Shown one piece after another: positions 8,257 through 16,836 of a DNA stretch of 64,000 nucleotides (within the stretch, counting starts at the first letter, position 1; each line of letters opens with the position of its first letter). Both the position numbers and the translations under genes were made by a program. The notes under the pieces are model-generated. The model searched no databases and was not told where the DNA came from. It saw nothing but the letters and a program-made list of their open reading frames with translations. Source of the DNA: Bacillota bacterium (GTDB taxonomy: Bacteria; Bacillota; Sulfobacillia; JAJZYS01; JAILZS01); NCBI GenBank assembly GCA_023512375.1, contig JAILZS010000008.1, positions 1 through 64,000 of the forward strand. Direction: 5' to 3'.

Positions 8257-9402
8257 ATGGAGCCCCGGGAAACCGGCCCCGTCGCCAGCCTTCCCGTCGC
8301 CGACGATCCGCCCGAGGCCCTGGTCGCCGGTCTGCCGGCTGTCCGCCTCGGCGCCGCCGCCCTCTCCGATGTGGAACTTCTCGCCGTGGGCGCCTACTTC
8401 CCCCTGCGCGGCTTCGTCTCCGCCGTCGACCACGCGGCTGTGGTGGAGACGGCCTGCCTGGCCGACGGAAGCCCCTTCGGCCTGCCGATCGCCCTTGCCG
8501 CCTCCCCGGCGGAGGCGTCGGCCGCCTCCCGGCGGGGGGCCTGCGCCCTCGTGGGGCAGGACGGTCGGGTGTACGGTCGGTTGGACGAGGTGGAGGCGTA
8601 CACCATCGCGCCCGCGCCCACCGCCGCCGCCCTGTACGGCACCGCCGACCCCGCCCACCCCGGCGTGGCCCGCTTCCTCTCCCAAGGGCCGGTCCGGCTC
8701 TCCGGTCGCGTCACGCTTTTGCGCCGCCCCCCTCTGCCCCAGCGCCGGCACGTGCTCGATCCGGCCGAGGTGCGCCGCCTGGCGGGCGAGCGCGGCTGGC
8801 GCACCGTCGTCGCCTTCCAGACCCGCAACCCCGTCCACCGCGCCCATGAGTACATCCAGAAGGTGGCGCTCGAGCTCGTGGACGGCCTGCTCCTCCACCC
8901 GCTCGTGGGAGAGACGCGGGAGGAGGACCTGCCGGACGGCGCCCGCATGCGCGCCTACCGCGCCCTCCTCGACCATTACTACCCCCCGGACCGGGTCCTG
9001 CTCGCCGCCTACCCGGCGGCCATGCGCTACGCCGGCCCGCGCGAGGCCCTCCTCCACGCCCGCGCCCGGCGCAACTACGGGTGCACGCACTTCATCGTCG
9101 GCCGCGATCACGCCGGGGTGGGAGGCTACTACGCCCCCGACGCGGCCCAGCGCCTCGTGGCCGCCCACGCCGACCGCCTGGGCATTACGGTCCTCGCCTT
9201 CTCGCCCGCCTTCTACTGCCGGCGCTGCGGCCAGATGGCCACGGAGCGCACCTGCCCCCACCCTACCGGCGACCACCTCGCCCTCTCCGGGACGGAGGTG
9301 CGCCGGCGCCTGCGCGCGGGCGAGGCGCTGCCGCCCGAGTTCACCCGCCCCGAGGTGGCGGCGGCGCTGGCCGACGCGCTCGCCGCCCCCGCTTCCCGCT
9401 AG
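8257..9402 (+). CDS. sat: Sulfate adenylyltransferase (ATP sulfurylase)
   Basis: Converts sulfate and ATP to adenylyl-sulfate (APS) and pyrophosphate, the first step of sulfate assimilation. Monofunctional Sat type of about 381 residues with a PUA-like N-terminal domain, the active-site QTRNPVHRAHEYIQ block and GRDHAGVGGYY. A C-terminal four-cysteine zinc-like motif (CRRCGQMA...C) resembles that of bacterial and archaeal Sat enzymes. Two ATGs are in frame, at 8251 and 8257. AGGGGG ends two bases before the first, so the second, seven bases away, is more likely. It is followed by the APS reductase gene after 18 bases, and together they supply sulfite. Confidence 0.95.
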   Translation: MEPRETGPVASLPVADDPPEALVAGLPAVRLGAAALSDVELLAVGAYFPLRGFVSAVDHAAVVETACLADGSPFGLPIALAASPAEASAASRRGACALVGQDGRVYGRLDEVEAYTIAPAPTAAALYGTADPAHPGVARFLSQGPVRLSGRVTLLRRPPLPQRRHVLDPAEVRRLAGERGWRTVVAFQTRNPVHRAHEYIQKVALELVDGLLLHPLVGETREEDLPDGARMRAYRALLDHYYPPDRVLLAAYPAAMRYAGPREALLHARARRNYGCTHFIVGRDHAGVGGYYAPDAAQRLVAAHADRLGITVLAFSPAFYCRRCGQMATERTCPHPTGDHLALSGTEVRRRLRAGEALPPEFTRPEVAAALADALAAPASR

Positions 9403-9420
9403 GAGAACATCACAGGAGGG

Positions 9421-10143
9421 ATGTCTGTGCCTGACACGAACGCCCCGCTTCCCGCCTGGCTGGACGGCGCCAACGCGGTGCTGGAGCCCATGACGCCGCA
9501 GGCGGTCCTCGCCTGGGCCGTCGACCGCCACGGCGAGCGCATCGCCCTGGCCAGCGCCTTCGGTGCCGAGGACATGGTCCTCATCGACATGCTGGCCCGC
9601 CTCGGCCGCCCCTTCCGCCTCTTCTACCTCGACACCGACGTCCTCTTCCCTGAGACGTACGCCCTGGTCGAGCGCGTCGTCGAACGCTACGGCGTGCGCC
9701 CCGAGCGCGTGCGCCCCCTCCTCACCCTGGACGAGCAGGCGCGCCAGTACGGAGACGCCCTGTGGGCACGGGAACCCGACCGGTGCTGCGCCCTGCGCAA
9801 GGTGGAGCCGCTCGGGCGGGCGCTTTCCGGCCTCGAGGCCTGGATCACCGGCATCCGGCGCGACCAGACGCCCCAGCGCCGCACCGCCCGGCGCCTGGAG
9901 TGGGACGGCGCCCACGGCCTGTACAAGTTCAACCCCCTGGCACCCTGGCGGTCGCAGGAGGTATGGGACTACATCCGGGCGAACGACGTCCCCTACAACC
10001 CCCTGCACGACGCCGGCTACCCGAGCATCGGCTGCACCCATTGCACCCGCCCGGTGGCTCCCGGCGAGGACCCGAGGGCGGGGCGGTGGTCGGGGTTCGA
10101 CAAGACGGAGTGCGGCCTGCACGTCCCACTCGCCGGACGCTAG
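9421..10143 (+). CDS. cysH: Adenylyl-sulfate (APS) reductase, CysH family
   Basis: Thioredoxin-dependent reductase making sulfite from APS. The 240-residue protein has the ATP-pyrophosphatase-like fold signature ASAFGAEDMVLIDM and the sulfonucleotide-binding GIRRDQT. Both cysteine pairs that hold a [4Fe-4S] cluster are present (C122/C123 and C205/C208), which marks an APS reductase rather than a PAPS reductase. The catalytic cysteine is C231 in the ECGLH tail. The start is preceded by AGGAGGG. It sits directly after sat, so no APS kinase step is needed. Confidence 0.94.
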   Translation: MSVPDTNAPLPAWLDGANAVLEPMTPQAVLAWAVDRHGERIALASAFGAEDMVLIDMLARLGRPFRLFYLDTDVLFPETYALVERVVERYGVRPERVRPLLTLDEQARQYGDALWAREPDRCCALRKVEPLGRALSGLEAWITGIRRDQTPQRRTARRLEWDGAHGLYKFNPLAPWRSQEVWDYIRANDVPYNPLHDAGYPSIGCTHCTRPVAPGEDPRAGRWSGFDKTECGLHVPLAGR

Positions 10144-10162
10144 GTCGCCCCGGACGGGAGGG

Positions 10163-11146
10163 ATGGCCACGGGCAAGCCCCGCGTCGCCGTATGCCGCGC
10201 CCTTCCTGGGCGCACGCTGGAGATCCTGTCGGAGGCGTGCGAGGTGGAGCTCGCCTCCCCCGACGACGGTGCGCCCCCGCCCGAGCGCTGGGCCGAGGCC
10301 GTGCGCCGGGCGGAGGGCGTCCTCCTGTGCGTGGGTGAGCGCCTGGACGGGGTCCTTGTCGCCCAGTCGTCCGCCTTGCGCGCGGTGGCCAGCATGTCGG
10401 CCGGGGTCGACCACGTCGACCTCCGGGCCCTCGGGGCCCGCGGCATCCCGCTGGCCACGATCGGCCCCGTCTTGTCCGAGGCCACGGCCGACCTGGCCTT
10501 CGCCCTCGTGCTCATGGCCGCCCGCCGCCTGGGCGAGGGTGAACGGGCGGTGCGGGCGGGAACCTGGCGGGGCTGGGCGCCCGGGTACCTCACGGGCCTC
10601 GAGGTGCACGGCGCGACCCTAGGCATCCTCGGCATGGGGAGGATCGGCCGTGCCCTCGCCCGACGGGGGCGCGGGTTCGGCATGCGCGTCCTGTACCACA
10701 ACCGCCGCCCCCTGCCGCCCGAACAGGCGGAGGGGGCGGAATATCGTTCCTTGGAGGACCTCCTGGCGGAGAGCGACCATCTCGTCTCCCTCCTGCCGTC
10801 CACGCCCGAGACGCGCCACCTCCTCGACCGCGCCGCCCTCATGCGCATGCGCACCGACGCCGTGCTCGTGAACGCCGGCAGAGGCGACACGCTCGACCTC
10901 GACGCCCTGGTCGACCTTCTGCGCCAGGGGCGGTTTACGGGCGTGGGCCTGGACGTCTACCCGCGGGAACCACTGCCCCCCGACCATCCGGTGCTCGGCT
11001 TTGAGCGCGTCGTCGCCCTTCCCCACCTGGGGAGCAACACGCGCGCCACCCGGGCCGCCATGGCGGAGACGGCGGCACGCGCCCTCCTCGCCCTGTTGCG
11101 GGGGGAGGCGCTGCCGCCCGGGGCTGTGGCCGAGGCCACAGCTTGA
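10163..11146 (+). CDS. D-2-hydroxyacid dehydrogenase (glyoxylate/hydroxypyruvate reductase-like)
   Basis: 327-residue D-isomer-specific 2-hydroxyacid dehydrogenase. NAD-binding motif GILGMGRIGR (154-163); catalytic triad R240 (in NAGRGD), E269 (in YPREP) and H288 (in PHLGS). HNR after the second strand suggests NADPH use, as in glyoxylate/hydroxypyruvate reductases. The start is set by GGGAGGG just before the ATG at 10163; the frame is open further upstream only because it runs through cysH out of phase. It follows cysH by 19 bases and is probably co-transcribed, though it has no obvious sulfur role. Its stop lies 3 bases from that of the convergent LCP gene. Confidence 0.88.
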   Translation: MATGKPRVAVCRALPGRTLEILSEACEVELASPDDGAPPPERWAEAVRRAEGVLLCVGERLDGVLVAQSSALRAVASMSAGVDHVDLRALGARGIPLATIGPVLSEATADLAFALVLMAARRLGEGERAVRAGTWRGWAPGYLTGLEVHGATLGILGMGRIGRALARRGRGFGMRVLYHNRRPLPPEQAEGAEYRSLEDLLAESDHLVSLLPSTPETRHLLDRAALMRMRTDAVLVNAGRGDTLDLDALVDLLRQGRFTGVGLDVYPREPLPPDHPVLGFERVVALPHLGSNTRATRAAMAETAARALLALLRGEALPPGAVAEATA

Positions 11147-11149
11147 ACC

Positions 11150-12406
11150 TCAGGGCGCCTCCACCTCGATCCCCGGCACGGGCGCCTCGCGCAACACCTC
11201 GTTCGTGTTGCCCAGGGCCCGCCCCACCACTTCCGCCGCGGGCAGCTCCCCGGGCGGGTAGAGCACCAGGAGACCGCCTGCGCTCGCGGGCGCCCCCCCC
11301 ATCGTCACCCGCAGGCCCTGGGCCCGCAGGCGGGCGGCGTACGCCTGCCCCTCGGGGGTGTCTGACACCGCGGCGGTCACCTCGCCGGGCGGCGGCAGGG
11401 GGGGTAGGCCGGTCTGCGGGTGGCGCGCGCCGTAGGGCCGTAGCGCCGCCTCGATGCCCTGGGGGGTGAGGATGTCGTAGTAGGCGCCGATGATCCGCCC
11501 CTCCGCGTTGACACCCGGCAGGGCGGTGGAGTCGATCACCATCGTGTCGGCCAGGTGCCCGAGGCTCACGGAACGGATATGCGCCTCGTCCGCCAGGGCG
11601 AGGAGCGACACGAGCTGACCCGTGGAGAGGTCGGTGGCGAAGTCGGTGCGCAGGACCCCCGCCAGGCGCATGAGGCGCGACGGCGTGGCGTGGCGCAGGA
11701 CCTGGTTCTTGAGGGCCTCCATCACCTGCAGCCCGGCGCTCTGCCGCTGGAAGGCGTTGACGCGGTAGCCGTTGCCCGCCTCGTTCTGGCGGATGCGCAC
11801 GTAGGCCAGGGCCTGGGCCCCGTCCATGTGCTGGTAGCCGGGCGCGAAGTCGGCGTGGCTGTAGGTGGGGTCGTACAGGCGGGCGGGCACCCGGATCCAC
11901 ACCCCGCCCACGTCGTCGATGGCGGCCGCGAAGCCGGCAAAGTCCGCCTCCACGTACCCCTGGATGGGCATGCCGATGAGGCGCGACACCGCCTGCATCT
12001 CCAGTTGCGGCCCCCCCATGAGGAGGGCGGACTTGATCTTGGGGATCGGGTCGTTCCAGCCCGGGAAAGCCACCATCGTGTCGCGCGGCACCGAGATGAC
12101 CACCACCTCCCGCCGCGCCGGGTCGGTGTGGACGACGTACAGGAGGTCGGCCATGCCCGGCGCGGTGGGCGTCGCGGCGTCCCGCGCGTTGTTGCCGATG
12201 AGGAGGATGTTCTCGCTTCGGCCGCCGGCGAGCAGGGAGGCGGCGGCGCGGGCGAGCGAACGTCCGACCGGGGCGGCGTGCCTGCTGGCGGCCACCGCCG
12301 CCGCCGCTCCCAATGCGATGGCCACGGCGGCGGCGACGACCGGCCGGCGCACCCGCCGCCTACGGGCGGGGGGCGCGGCCTCGGACGGGCGACGGCGACC
12401 GGACAT
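11150..12406 (-). CDS. LytR-CpsA-Psr (LCP) family cell-wall glycopolymer ligase
   Basis: Membrane-anchored enzyme that transfers glycopolymers from a lipid carrier to peptidoglycan. 418 residues: basic cytoplasmic N-terminus, one membrane helix (~20-40), the LCP catalytic domain with NNARDA, ISVPRDTMV and RIRQNEAGNGYRVNAFQRQ (the arginines and aspartates that bind the pyrophosphate), then a C-terminal LytR_C domain (~330-410). The ATG at 12406 is chosen for GGGAGGGTGGCCCC before it. It appears to be a single-gene unit. Confidence 0.9.
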   Translation of the reverse strand: MSGRRRPSEAAPPARRRRVRRPVVAAAVAIALGAAAAVAASRHAAPVGRSLARAAASLLAGGRSENILLIGNNARDAATPTAPGMADLLYVVHTDPARREVVVISVPRDTMVAFPGWNDPIPKIKSALLMGGPQLEMQAVSRLIGMPIQGYVEADFAGFAAAIDDVGGVWIRVPARLYDPTYSHADFAPGYQHMDGAQALAYVRIRQNEAGNGYRVNAFQRQSAGLQVMEALKNQVLRHATPSRLMRLAGVLRTDFATDLSTGQLVSLLALADEAHIRSVSLGHLADTMVIDSTALPGVNAEGRIIGAYYDILTPQGIEAALRPYGARHPQTGLPPLPPPGEVTAAVSDTPEGQAYAARLRAQGLRVTMGGAPASAGGLLVLYPPGELPAAEVVGRALGNTNEVLREAPVPGIEVEAP

Positions 12407-12478
12407 GGGGCCACCCTCCCTCCCTACGTCGGGCGGGTCGTCCTGGCGGGCGGGGTGCGGACCGCGCCGCACCGCTAG

Positions 12479-12507
12479 GGTATACGCCTTCGCCTGCGCG
12501 AGCCGAA
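12479..12507 (-). promoter_or_regulatory. Possible sigma-A promoter for the LCP gene
   Basis: Minus strand: TTCGGC (12502-12507), 17-base spacer, TATACC (12479-12484). The -10 is the only AT-rich hexamer in a 150-base gap between the small gene and the LCP start; the -35 is weak. Confidence 0.45.
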
Positions 12508-12553
12508 CTCCTCTCCCCGGGGCGAAGCCGGTCGAACGGGGTCGATCCCGCCC

Positions 12554-12856
12554 TCACCAGGGGCGGGGTCCGAAGAGGACCCGCACCCCGTCGGCGCTGG
12601 CGAGCACGACGCGTCCGTCGGCATCGCGCTCGGCCGAGCGAAGGCGCGACAGGGCGAGCATCGCCTCCCCCACGAAGACCAGCTTGAGGGCGTCTTCGCC
12701 CCCCGCCGTCCCCGCCTCGCCGCGGGCCAGACGCACCGGCAGGTTGCGCAGGCGCAGGCCGCCCGCCTCCAGGCGCAGGTACACCTCGCCCGGAAGCTCG
12801 CCGAGCAGGGCGAGGGCGCGTTCCGCTACGCCTTCCCCGCCTCCGGGCGCCGTCAC
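12554..12856 (-). CDS. Unrecognised 100-residue protein after tlyA
   Basis: I do not recognise this protein. It starts with ATG overlapping the tlyA stop by four bases (ATGA), so it is translationally coupled to tlyA. Codons end in G or C throughout, as in real genes here. The sequence is a short alternating-strand pattern (EVYLRLEAGGLRLRNLPVRL, then LKLVFVGEAMLAL and VVLASADGVRVLF) that suggests a small beta-rich fold. It has no signal peptide, no cysteine and no helix-turn-helix. In related genomes argR or recN often follows tlyA, but this is neither. Confidence 0.7.
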   Translation of the reverse strand: MTAPGGGEGVAERALALLGELPGEVYLRLEAGGLRLRNLPVRLARGEAGTAGGEDALKLVFVGEAMLALSRLRSAERDADGRVVLASADGVRVLFGPRPW

Positions 12857-13683
12857 GTCGAACCGCCCGCCCGCGCCGCTCGAAGGGCCAGGGCGGCGGC
12901 CACCGCCTCCTCCAGCTCCGCCGTCGCCAGGCCATGCCCCGCCCCCGCCTCCGCCCAGAGCAAAAACTCGGCGTTCCCCTCCGGCCCGAGGATGGGCGAG
13001 GCCATGACCGCCCGCGCCCCCACGCCGACGGCCGCCAGGGAGGCGGCGACGGCCGTCACCGCCCGCCGCCAGTCGGCGGGGTCGGCGACCACCCCCCGCC
13101 GCCCCACCCGCGCCGGCCCCGCCTCGAACTGGGGCTTGACGAGGCAGACGGCGTGGCCGCCGGCGCGCAAGAGGTCGCCGATCGCCGGCGCCACCTTCGT
13201 GAGGGAGATGAAGGCGAGGTCGGCCGTGACCACCTCCACCCTCTCCGGCAGGTCGTCCGCCCGCAGGTGGCGCGCATTCGTGCCCTCGCGCACCACCACC
13301 CGCGCATCCTGCCTGAGGCGCCAGGCCAAGAGCCCGCGCCCGACGTCCACGGCGTAGACGCGCCGCGCGCCGTGGGCGAGAAGGCAGTCGGTGAAGCCGC
13401 CCGTGGAGGACCCCAGGTCGGCGCAGACGGCGCCGGCGACCGGCACCGGCCAGCGCTCCAAGGCCGCCTCCAGCTTCCTACCGCCGCGCGAGGCGTAGCG
13501 GGGGCCGGAACGCAGGCGCACGGCCGGCTCGCCCCGCACGCGGTCGCCAGGCCGGGGGCGCTCCGCGCCCTCGACCTCCACCTCGCCCGCCAACAGGGCC
13601 GCGGCCGCCTGCGATCGGGTGGCGAACAGGCCGCGCCGCACCAGGTGCTGGTCGAGGCGCTCCCCCCGACCCTCGGCCGCCAC
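12853..13683 (-). CDS. tlyA: TlyA family rRNA methyltransferase/putative hemolysin
   Basis: S4 RNA-binding domain (GERLDQHLVRRGL, ~6-18, through ~60) joined to an FtsJ-like methyltransferase domain with the SAM motif CADLGSSTGGFTDCLL. In mycobacteria TlyA 2'-O-methylates rRNA. I use the GTG at 13683, just after the dxs stop; another GTG at 13710 would extend the protein nine residues and overlap dxs. It follows dxs as in most Bacillota (dxs-tlyA). ~276 residues is the usual length. Confidence 0.9.
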   Translation of the reverse strand: MAAEGRGERLDQHLVRRGLFATRSQAAAALLAGEVEVEGAERPRPGDRVRGEPAVRLRSGPRYASRGGRKLEAALERWPVPVAGAVCADLGSSTGGFTDCLLAHGARRVYAVDVGRGLLAWRLRQDARVVVREGTNARHLRADDLPERVEVVTADLAFISLTKVAPAIGDLLRAGGHAVCLVKPQFEAGPARVGRRGVVADPADWRRAVTAVAASLAAVGVGARAVMASPILGPEGNAEFLLWAEAGAGHGLATAELEEAVAAALALRAARAGGST

Positions 13684-13684
13684 C

Positions 13685-15637
13685 CTAGCCCCCGCCCCCC
13701 CGCCGCTCACCCGCCACCCGTACCCGGCCGCGGCCCGCCGCCCCGAGAGGGGTGGCGGCGGGCAGGGCGGTGAGGAAGGCGTGGACGCGCTCGGCCACGC
13801 CGGCGCTGTCGAGGCCGAGCTCGGACAAGAGGGCCCCCCGCTCCCCGTGGGGGACGAAGGCGTCCGGCAGCCCCAGGCGGAGGAAGGGCACCGCGCCCAG
13901 CCCGGCCGCGTCCAGGCAGGCGCGCACGGCGTCGCCGAACCCGCCCGCCACGGTCCCCTCCTCTAGGGTCACCACCGCCCGCGCCGATCGCGCCGCCCGC
14001 TGCGCCAAGCCCTCGTCCAGGGGCTTGACGAAGACGGCGTCCGCCACCATCGCCTCGACGCCCTGGCGCGCGAGGATCTCCGCCGCCCCCTGCGCCACCG
14101 CCACCATGCTGCCGACGGCCAGGATGGCGACGTCGCGCCCGGTCCGCAACACCTCGCCCCGCCCCACCTGTACGGGGCGGGGGGGCCCGTCGTAAGCGAC
14201 GTCGGGCACGCTCCCCTTGGGGTAGCGCAGCGCCCAAGGGCCCTGGCTCGCCAGGGCGGCGGCCATGAGGTCGCGCAGCATGGCGGCGTCGCGCGGCGCC
14301 GCCAGCACGAGGTCGGGCACCGCCCGGAGGTAGGCGAGGTCGAAGGCGCCGTGGTGTGTCGGCCCGTCCTCGCCTGCGATCCCGGCGCGGTCGAGGCAGA
14401 ACAGGACGGGAAGGCGCTGGAGGGCGACGTCATGGATGACGATGTCGTACGCCCGCTGCAGGAAGGTGGAGTAGATGGCGACGATGGGGCGCATGCCCCC
14501 CGCGGCCAGGCCGGCGGCGAAGGTGACGGCATGGTTTTCCGCGATGCCGACGTCGAAGAAGCGGTCGGGGTAGGCGGCGTGGAACGCCCCCAGCCCGGTG
14601 CCGTCCTCCATCGCGGCGGTGATGGCCACCACGCGCGGGTCACCCCGCGCCAGGCGGACGGCGATCTCGCCGAACGCCTGGCTCCAGGAGGGCCTCCCCC
14701 CCTTTCCGCCCAGGGGGCGGCCGGTGGCGGGGTCGAACGGCCCGCCGCCGTGGAAGCGGTCGCGGGCGCTGGCCGCGGGGGCGTACCCGCGGCCCTTCTC
14801 GGTCACCGCGTGCACCACCACCGGCCCGCCCATGGCCCGCGCCCGCTCCAGGATATCCTCCACCAGGGCGCGGTCGTGGCCGTCGATGGGCCCTAGGTAA
14901 CGGAAGCCGAGCGCCTCGAAGAACGCCCCCGGCACCACGAGATGGCGCAGGCTCTCCTTGAGCCGCTCGGCAGCGCGGGCCGTGCGCGGGCCGACCACGG
15001 GGATGGCCCTGAGCGTGGCCTCCAGGTCATGCTTCATCTGCTGGTAGGTGGGGGCGCTGCGGATGCGCGTCAGGTAGGTGGAGAGCGCCCCTACGTTGGG
15101 GGAGATGGACATGGAGTTGTCGTTGAGGAGGACGACGATGTCCGTGCCCAGCGTGCCGGCGTTGTTGAGAGCCTCGAACGCCAGCCCGCCCGTGAGGGCG
15201 CCGTCCCCCACGAGCACCGCCACCGCGCCCCGGCCGCCCGACAGGTCGCGCGCCTTGGCGAACCCCAGGGCGGCGGCGATGCCCGTGGAGGCGTGGGCGG
15301 TGCCGTAGGCGTCGTACGGCGACTCCTCGCGCCGGGGGAAACCCGACAGCCCGCCGCGCTGGCGCAACGTGGCAAAGGCCTCCCGCCGCCCCGTCACCAG
15401 CTTGTGGGCATACGCCTGGTGGCCGACGTCGAACACGAGGACGTCGGCCGGGTCGTGGAACACGCGGTGCAGGGCGAGGACGAGCTCGACCGCGCCCAGG
15501 CTCGCCCCCACGTGCCCCCCGTTGCGGGCGCACGTCTCGACGATCTTCGACCGGATCTCCCGCGCCAGGGCGTCGAGCTCCGGCCCCGTCAGGGAGACCA
15601 GATCGGCGGGCGAGTCAACGCGGTCGAGGACGCCCAC
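13685..15637 (-). CDS. dxs: 1-deoxy-D-xylulose-5-phosphate synthase
   Basis: Thiamine-diphosphate enzyme joining pyruvate and glyceraldehyde-3-phosphate, the entry step of the MEP isoprenoid pathway. 650 residues: TPP-binding GDGALTGG (144-151) with the later NN of LNNAG, histidines in GHQAYAHK and YGTAHASTG, the central transketolase pyrimidine domain with LDRAGIAGEDGPTHHG, and the C-terminal transketolase domain. GTG start with AAGGGGG nine bases upstream. It overlaps the end of oapA by 23 bases, tying its expression to the OLE/oapA transcript. Confidence 0.97.
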   Translation of the reverse strand: MGVLDRVDSPADLVSLTGPELDALAREIRSKIVETCARNGGHVGASLGAVELVLALHRVFHDPADVLVFDVGHQAYAHKLVTGRREAFATLRQRGGLSGFPRREESPYDAYGTAHASTGIAAALGFAKARDLSGGRGAVAVLVGDGALTGGLAFEALNNAGTLGTDIVVLLNDNSMSISPNVGALSTYLTRIRSAPTYQQMKHDLEATLRAIPVVGPRTARAAERLKESLRHLVVPGAFFEALGFRYLGPIDGHDRALVEDILERARAMGGPVVVHAVTEKGRGYAPAASARDRFHGGGPFDPATGRPLGGKGGRPSWSQAFGEIAVRLARGDPRVVAITAAMEDGTGLGAFHAAYPDRFFDVGIAENHAVTFAAGLAAGGMRPIVAIYSTFLQRAYDIVIHDVALQRLPVLFCLDRAGIAGEDGPTHHGAFDLAYLRAVPDLVLAAPRDAAMLRDLMAAALASQGPWALRYPKGSVPDVAYDGPPRPVQVGRGEVLRTGRDVAILAVGSMVAVAQGAAEILARQGVEAMVADAVFVKPLDEGLAQRAARSARAVVTLEEGTVAGGFGDAVRACLDAAGLGAVPFLRLGLPDAFVPHGERGALLSELGLDSAGVAERVHAFLTALPAATPLGAAGRGRVRVAGERRGGGG

Positions 15638-16271
15638 GGCTGTTCCCCCTTCCGTCTCCTCCCCGCCCAGGGGCGTGCCGCCGTGACCGCGCGCCGAACA
15701 GGGGAGGCAGACCCAAGCGTTCGGTCCAGAATAGCACTTCCCCGCTCAGCCGCACCACCGCCACCGCGTCCGCCAACGCCAGCGTCTTGGCCACGGCCTT
15801 CAGGCCCACGTTGGCACCGGCCACCGCCCCCACCGCCACCGCCCCCCACAGCGGGTCGGGCCGGCCGCCCGCCAGGCGGTAGGCGGCACCGGTGGCCAGC
15901 GCGCCCGCCAGCGTCCCGGCCACGTCGCCCACGAAGTCGAGGCAGAAGTTCGCCACCTTGTCGGCGTGAGCGATGAGGCGCAGCGACTGCAACGCCCCCG
16001 GGTGGTGGCGCGCCGCCCGGGCATGGAAGGGCTCGGGCGGGCAGGCGGCGACGCTCACGCCCACCATGTCGAAGGCCAACCCGAGGGCCACCACGACGCC
16101 CACCACGGCCACCGACACCGGGACGGCGGCCGCCCCCGGCAAGGCGCGCTGGGTGGCGAGGACGACGGCGCCGCTCACAAAAAGGGAAAGCGCCCCCATG
16201 GCCAGCGCCCGGCGCCCCACCCCGGCAAGGGGACGGCGGCGTGCGGACGGCGCACGGCGGCGCAAACGCAT
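15615..16271 (-). CDS. oapA: OLE-associated membrane protein OapA
   Basis: 218-residue membrane protein with about four hydrophobic segments (~24-40, 50-68, 115-132, 142-160). The conserved core holds FDMVGVSVAACPPEPFHARAA (68-88, with a charged turn) followed by LRLIAHADKVANFCLDFVGDVAG. It has the CNNM/DUF21-like character I associate with OapA, the protein partner of OLE RNA. It lies between a structured noncoding region and dxs, the position reported for oapA in Bacillus halodurans and related extremophiles. The start is uncertain: ATG 16271 or ATG 16199, neither with a strong ribosome site. The identification rests on topology, recalled family motifs and context. Confidence 0.75.
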   Translation of the reverse strand: MRLRRRAPSARRRPLAGVGRRALAMGALSLFVSGAVVLATQRALPGAAAVPVSVAVVGVVVALGLAFDMVGVSVAACPPEPFHARAARHHPGALQSLRLIAHADKVANFCLDFVGDVAGTLAGALATGAAYRLAGGRPDPLWGAVAVGAVAGANVGLKAVAKTLALADAVAVVRLSGEVLFWTERLGLPPLFGARSRRHAPGRGGDGRGNSRGRPRPR

Positions 16272-16284
16272 GTCGGGTGGCGGC

Positions 16285-16822
16285 CGGCCGGATAAACGCT
16301 GCGGCTTAGGTCCAGCGGGCTTTCCCCCGCGGGCGGCGCCGGTGTCGCCACCGGCGGGGTTTCCCCGTCTCCCCGCCCGCCGCGCGGCGTCGCCGCGCGC
16401 GCTGCTGGACGGCCACTGAGTCCGCACTGTAATCCCCGGCCGGCCTCCTGTGGAACAGCCTAGGAGCTTTCCTCGACGCCTCGCGTCTCCCTTAGCCTCT
16501 GTTGCAGGCGCGGTTTCTGACGTCCTGCCGTCCACCGCGCCCACGCAAGGCAGGCTACGCTGCACCCAGCGCGGCCGCGCCAGCGCGCTCGCACCGCATG
16601 CAGGTTCTCCCCGGCCCGTAGCGTTCACCACGCGACCGGGTCTCCACGGAGGAGGGCGGAAGCCGCATGCCGTTGCGGCCGACCCCGCCTCCTTAACCCC
16701 CAGCAGCACCCGGGGCTGGGCGCCCCAAGCCACCACCAGGGACTTCATCGATTTGCCCGCGACGGCGTTTTACAACCGCCTTGGGGGAGGCGAGGCGCAC
16801 TAGGATACTGCGCCACCCGTGC
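16285..16822 (-). ncRNA. ole: OLE RNA (ornate, large, extremophilic RNA)
   Basis: About 540 bases directly upstream of oapA without a coding pattern, unlike the dense genes around it, and rich in nested hairpins. On the minus strand near the 3' end a GTCCAGC/GCTGGAC helix (16404-16410 with 16310-16316) closes a multibranch unit. That unit contains CGCGCGGC/GCCGCGCG (16381-16399), GCCGGTG/CACCGGC (16338-16355), GGGG-AAA-CCCC (16356-16366) and GCGGGC/GCCCGC (16329-16334 with 16375-16380). Purine-rich internal segments such as GAGGAAAGC, GGGGAGAACC and GTTAAGGAGG are OLE-like. The order OLE-oapA-dxs-tlyA is the published OLE context. Ends are approximate. I recognise it by context and structure, not by aligning a consensus. 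Confidence 0.75.
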
Positions 16823-16827
16823 GATGC

Positions 16828-16836
16828 AGTATACCA
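16828..16836 (-). promoter_or_regulatory. Extended -10 promoter for OLE-oapA-dxs
   Basis: Minus strand TGGTATACT: a TATACT hexamer (16828-16833) with the TG of an extended -10. No good -35 lies 16-18 bases upstream. The -10 lies inside a 7-base inverted repeat (ATACTGC 16805-16811, GCAGTAT 16826-16832). Confidence 0.6.

Noticed and set aside
16272-16748. Remnant of an IS200/IS605 TnpB element upstream of oapA
   Set aside because: The out-of-phase translation has no zinc-ribbon or catalytic motif, and no transposon end or tnpA is visible.
16272-16748. A 159-codon N-terminal extension of OapA through the structured region
   Set aside because: The extension is low-complexity, lacks a ribosome site and crosses dense RNA hairpins; the conserved membrane protein begins later.
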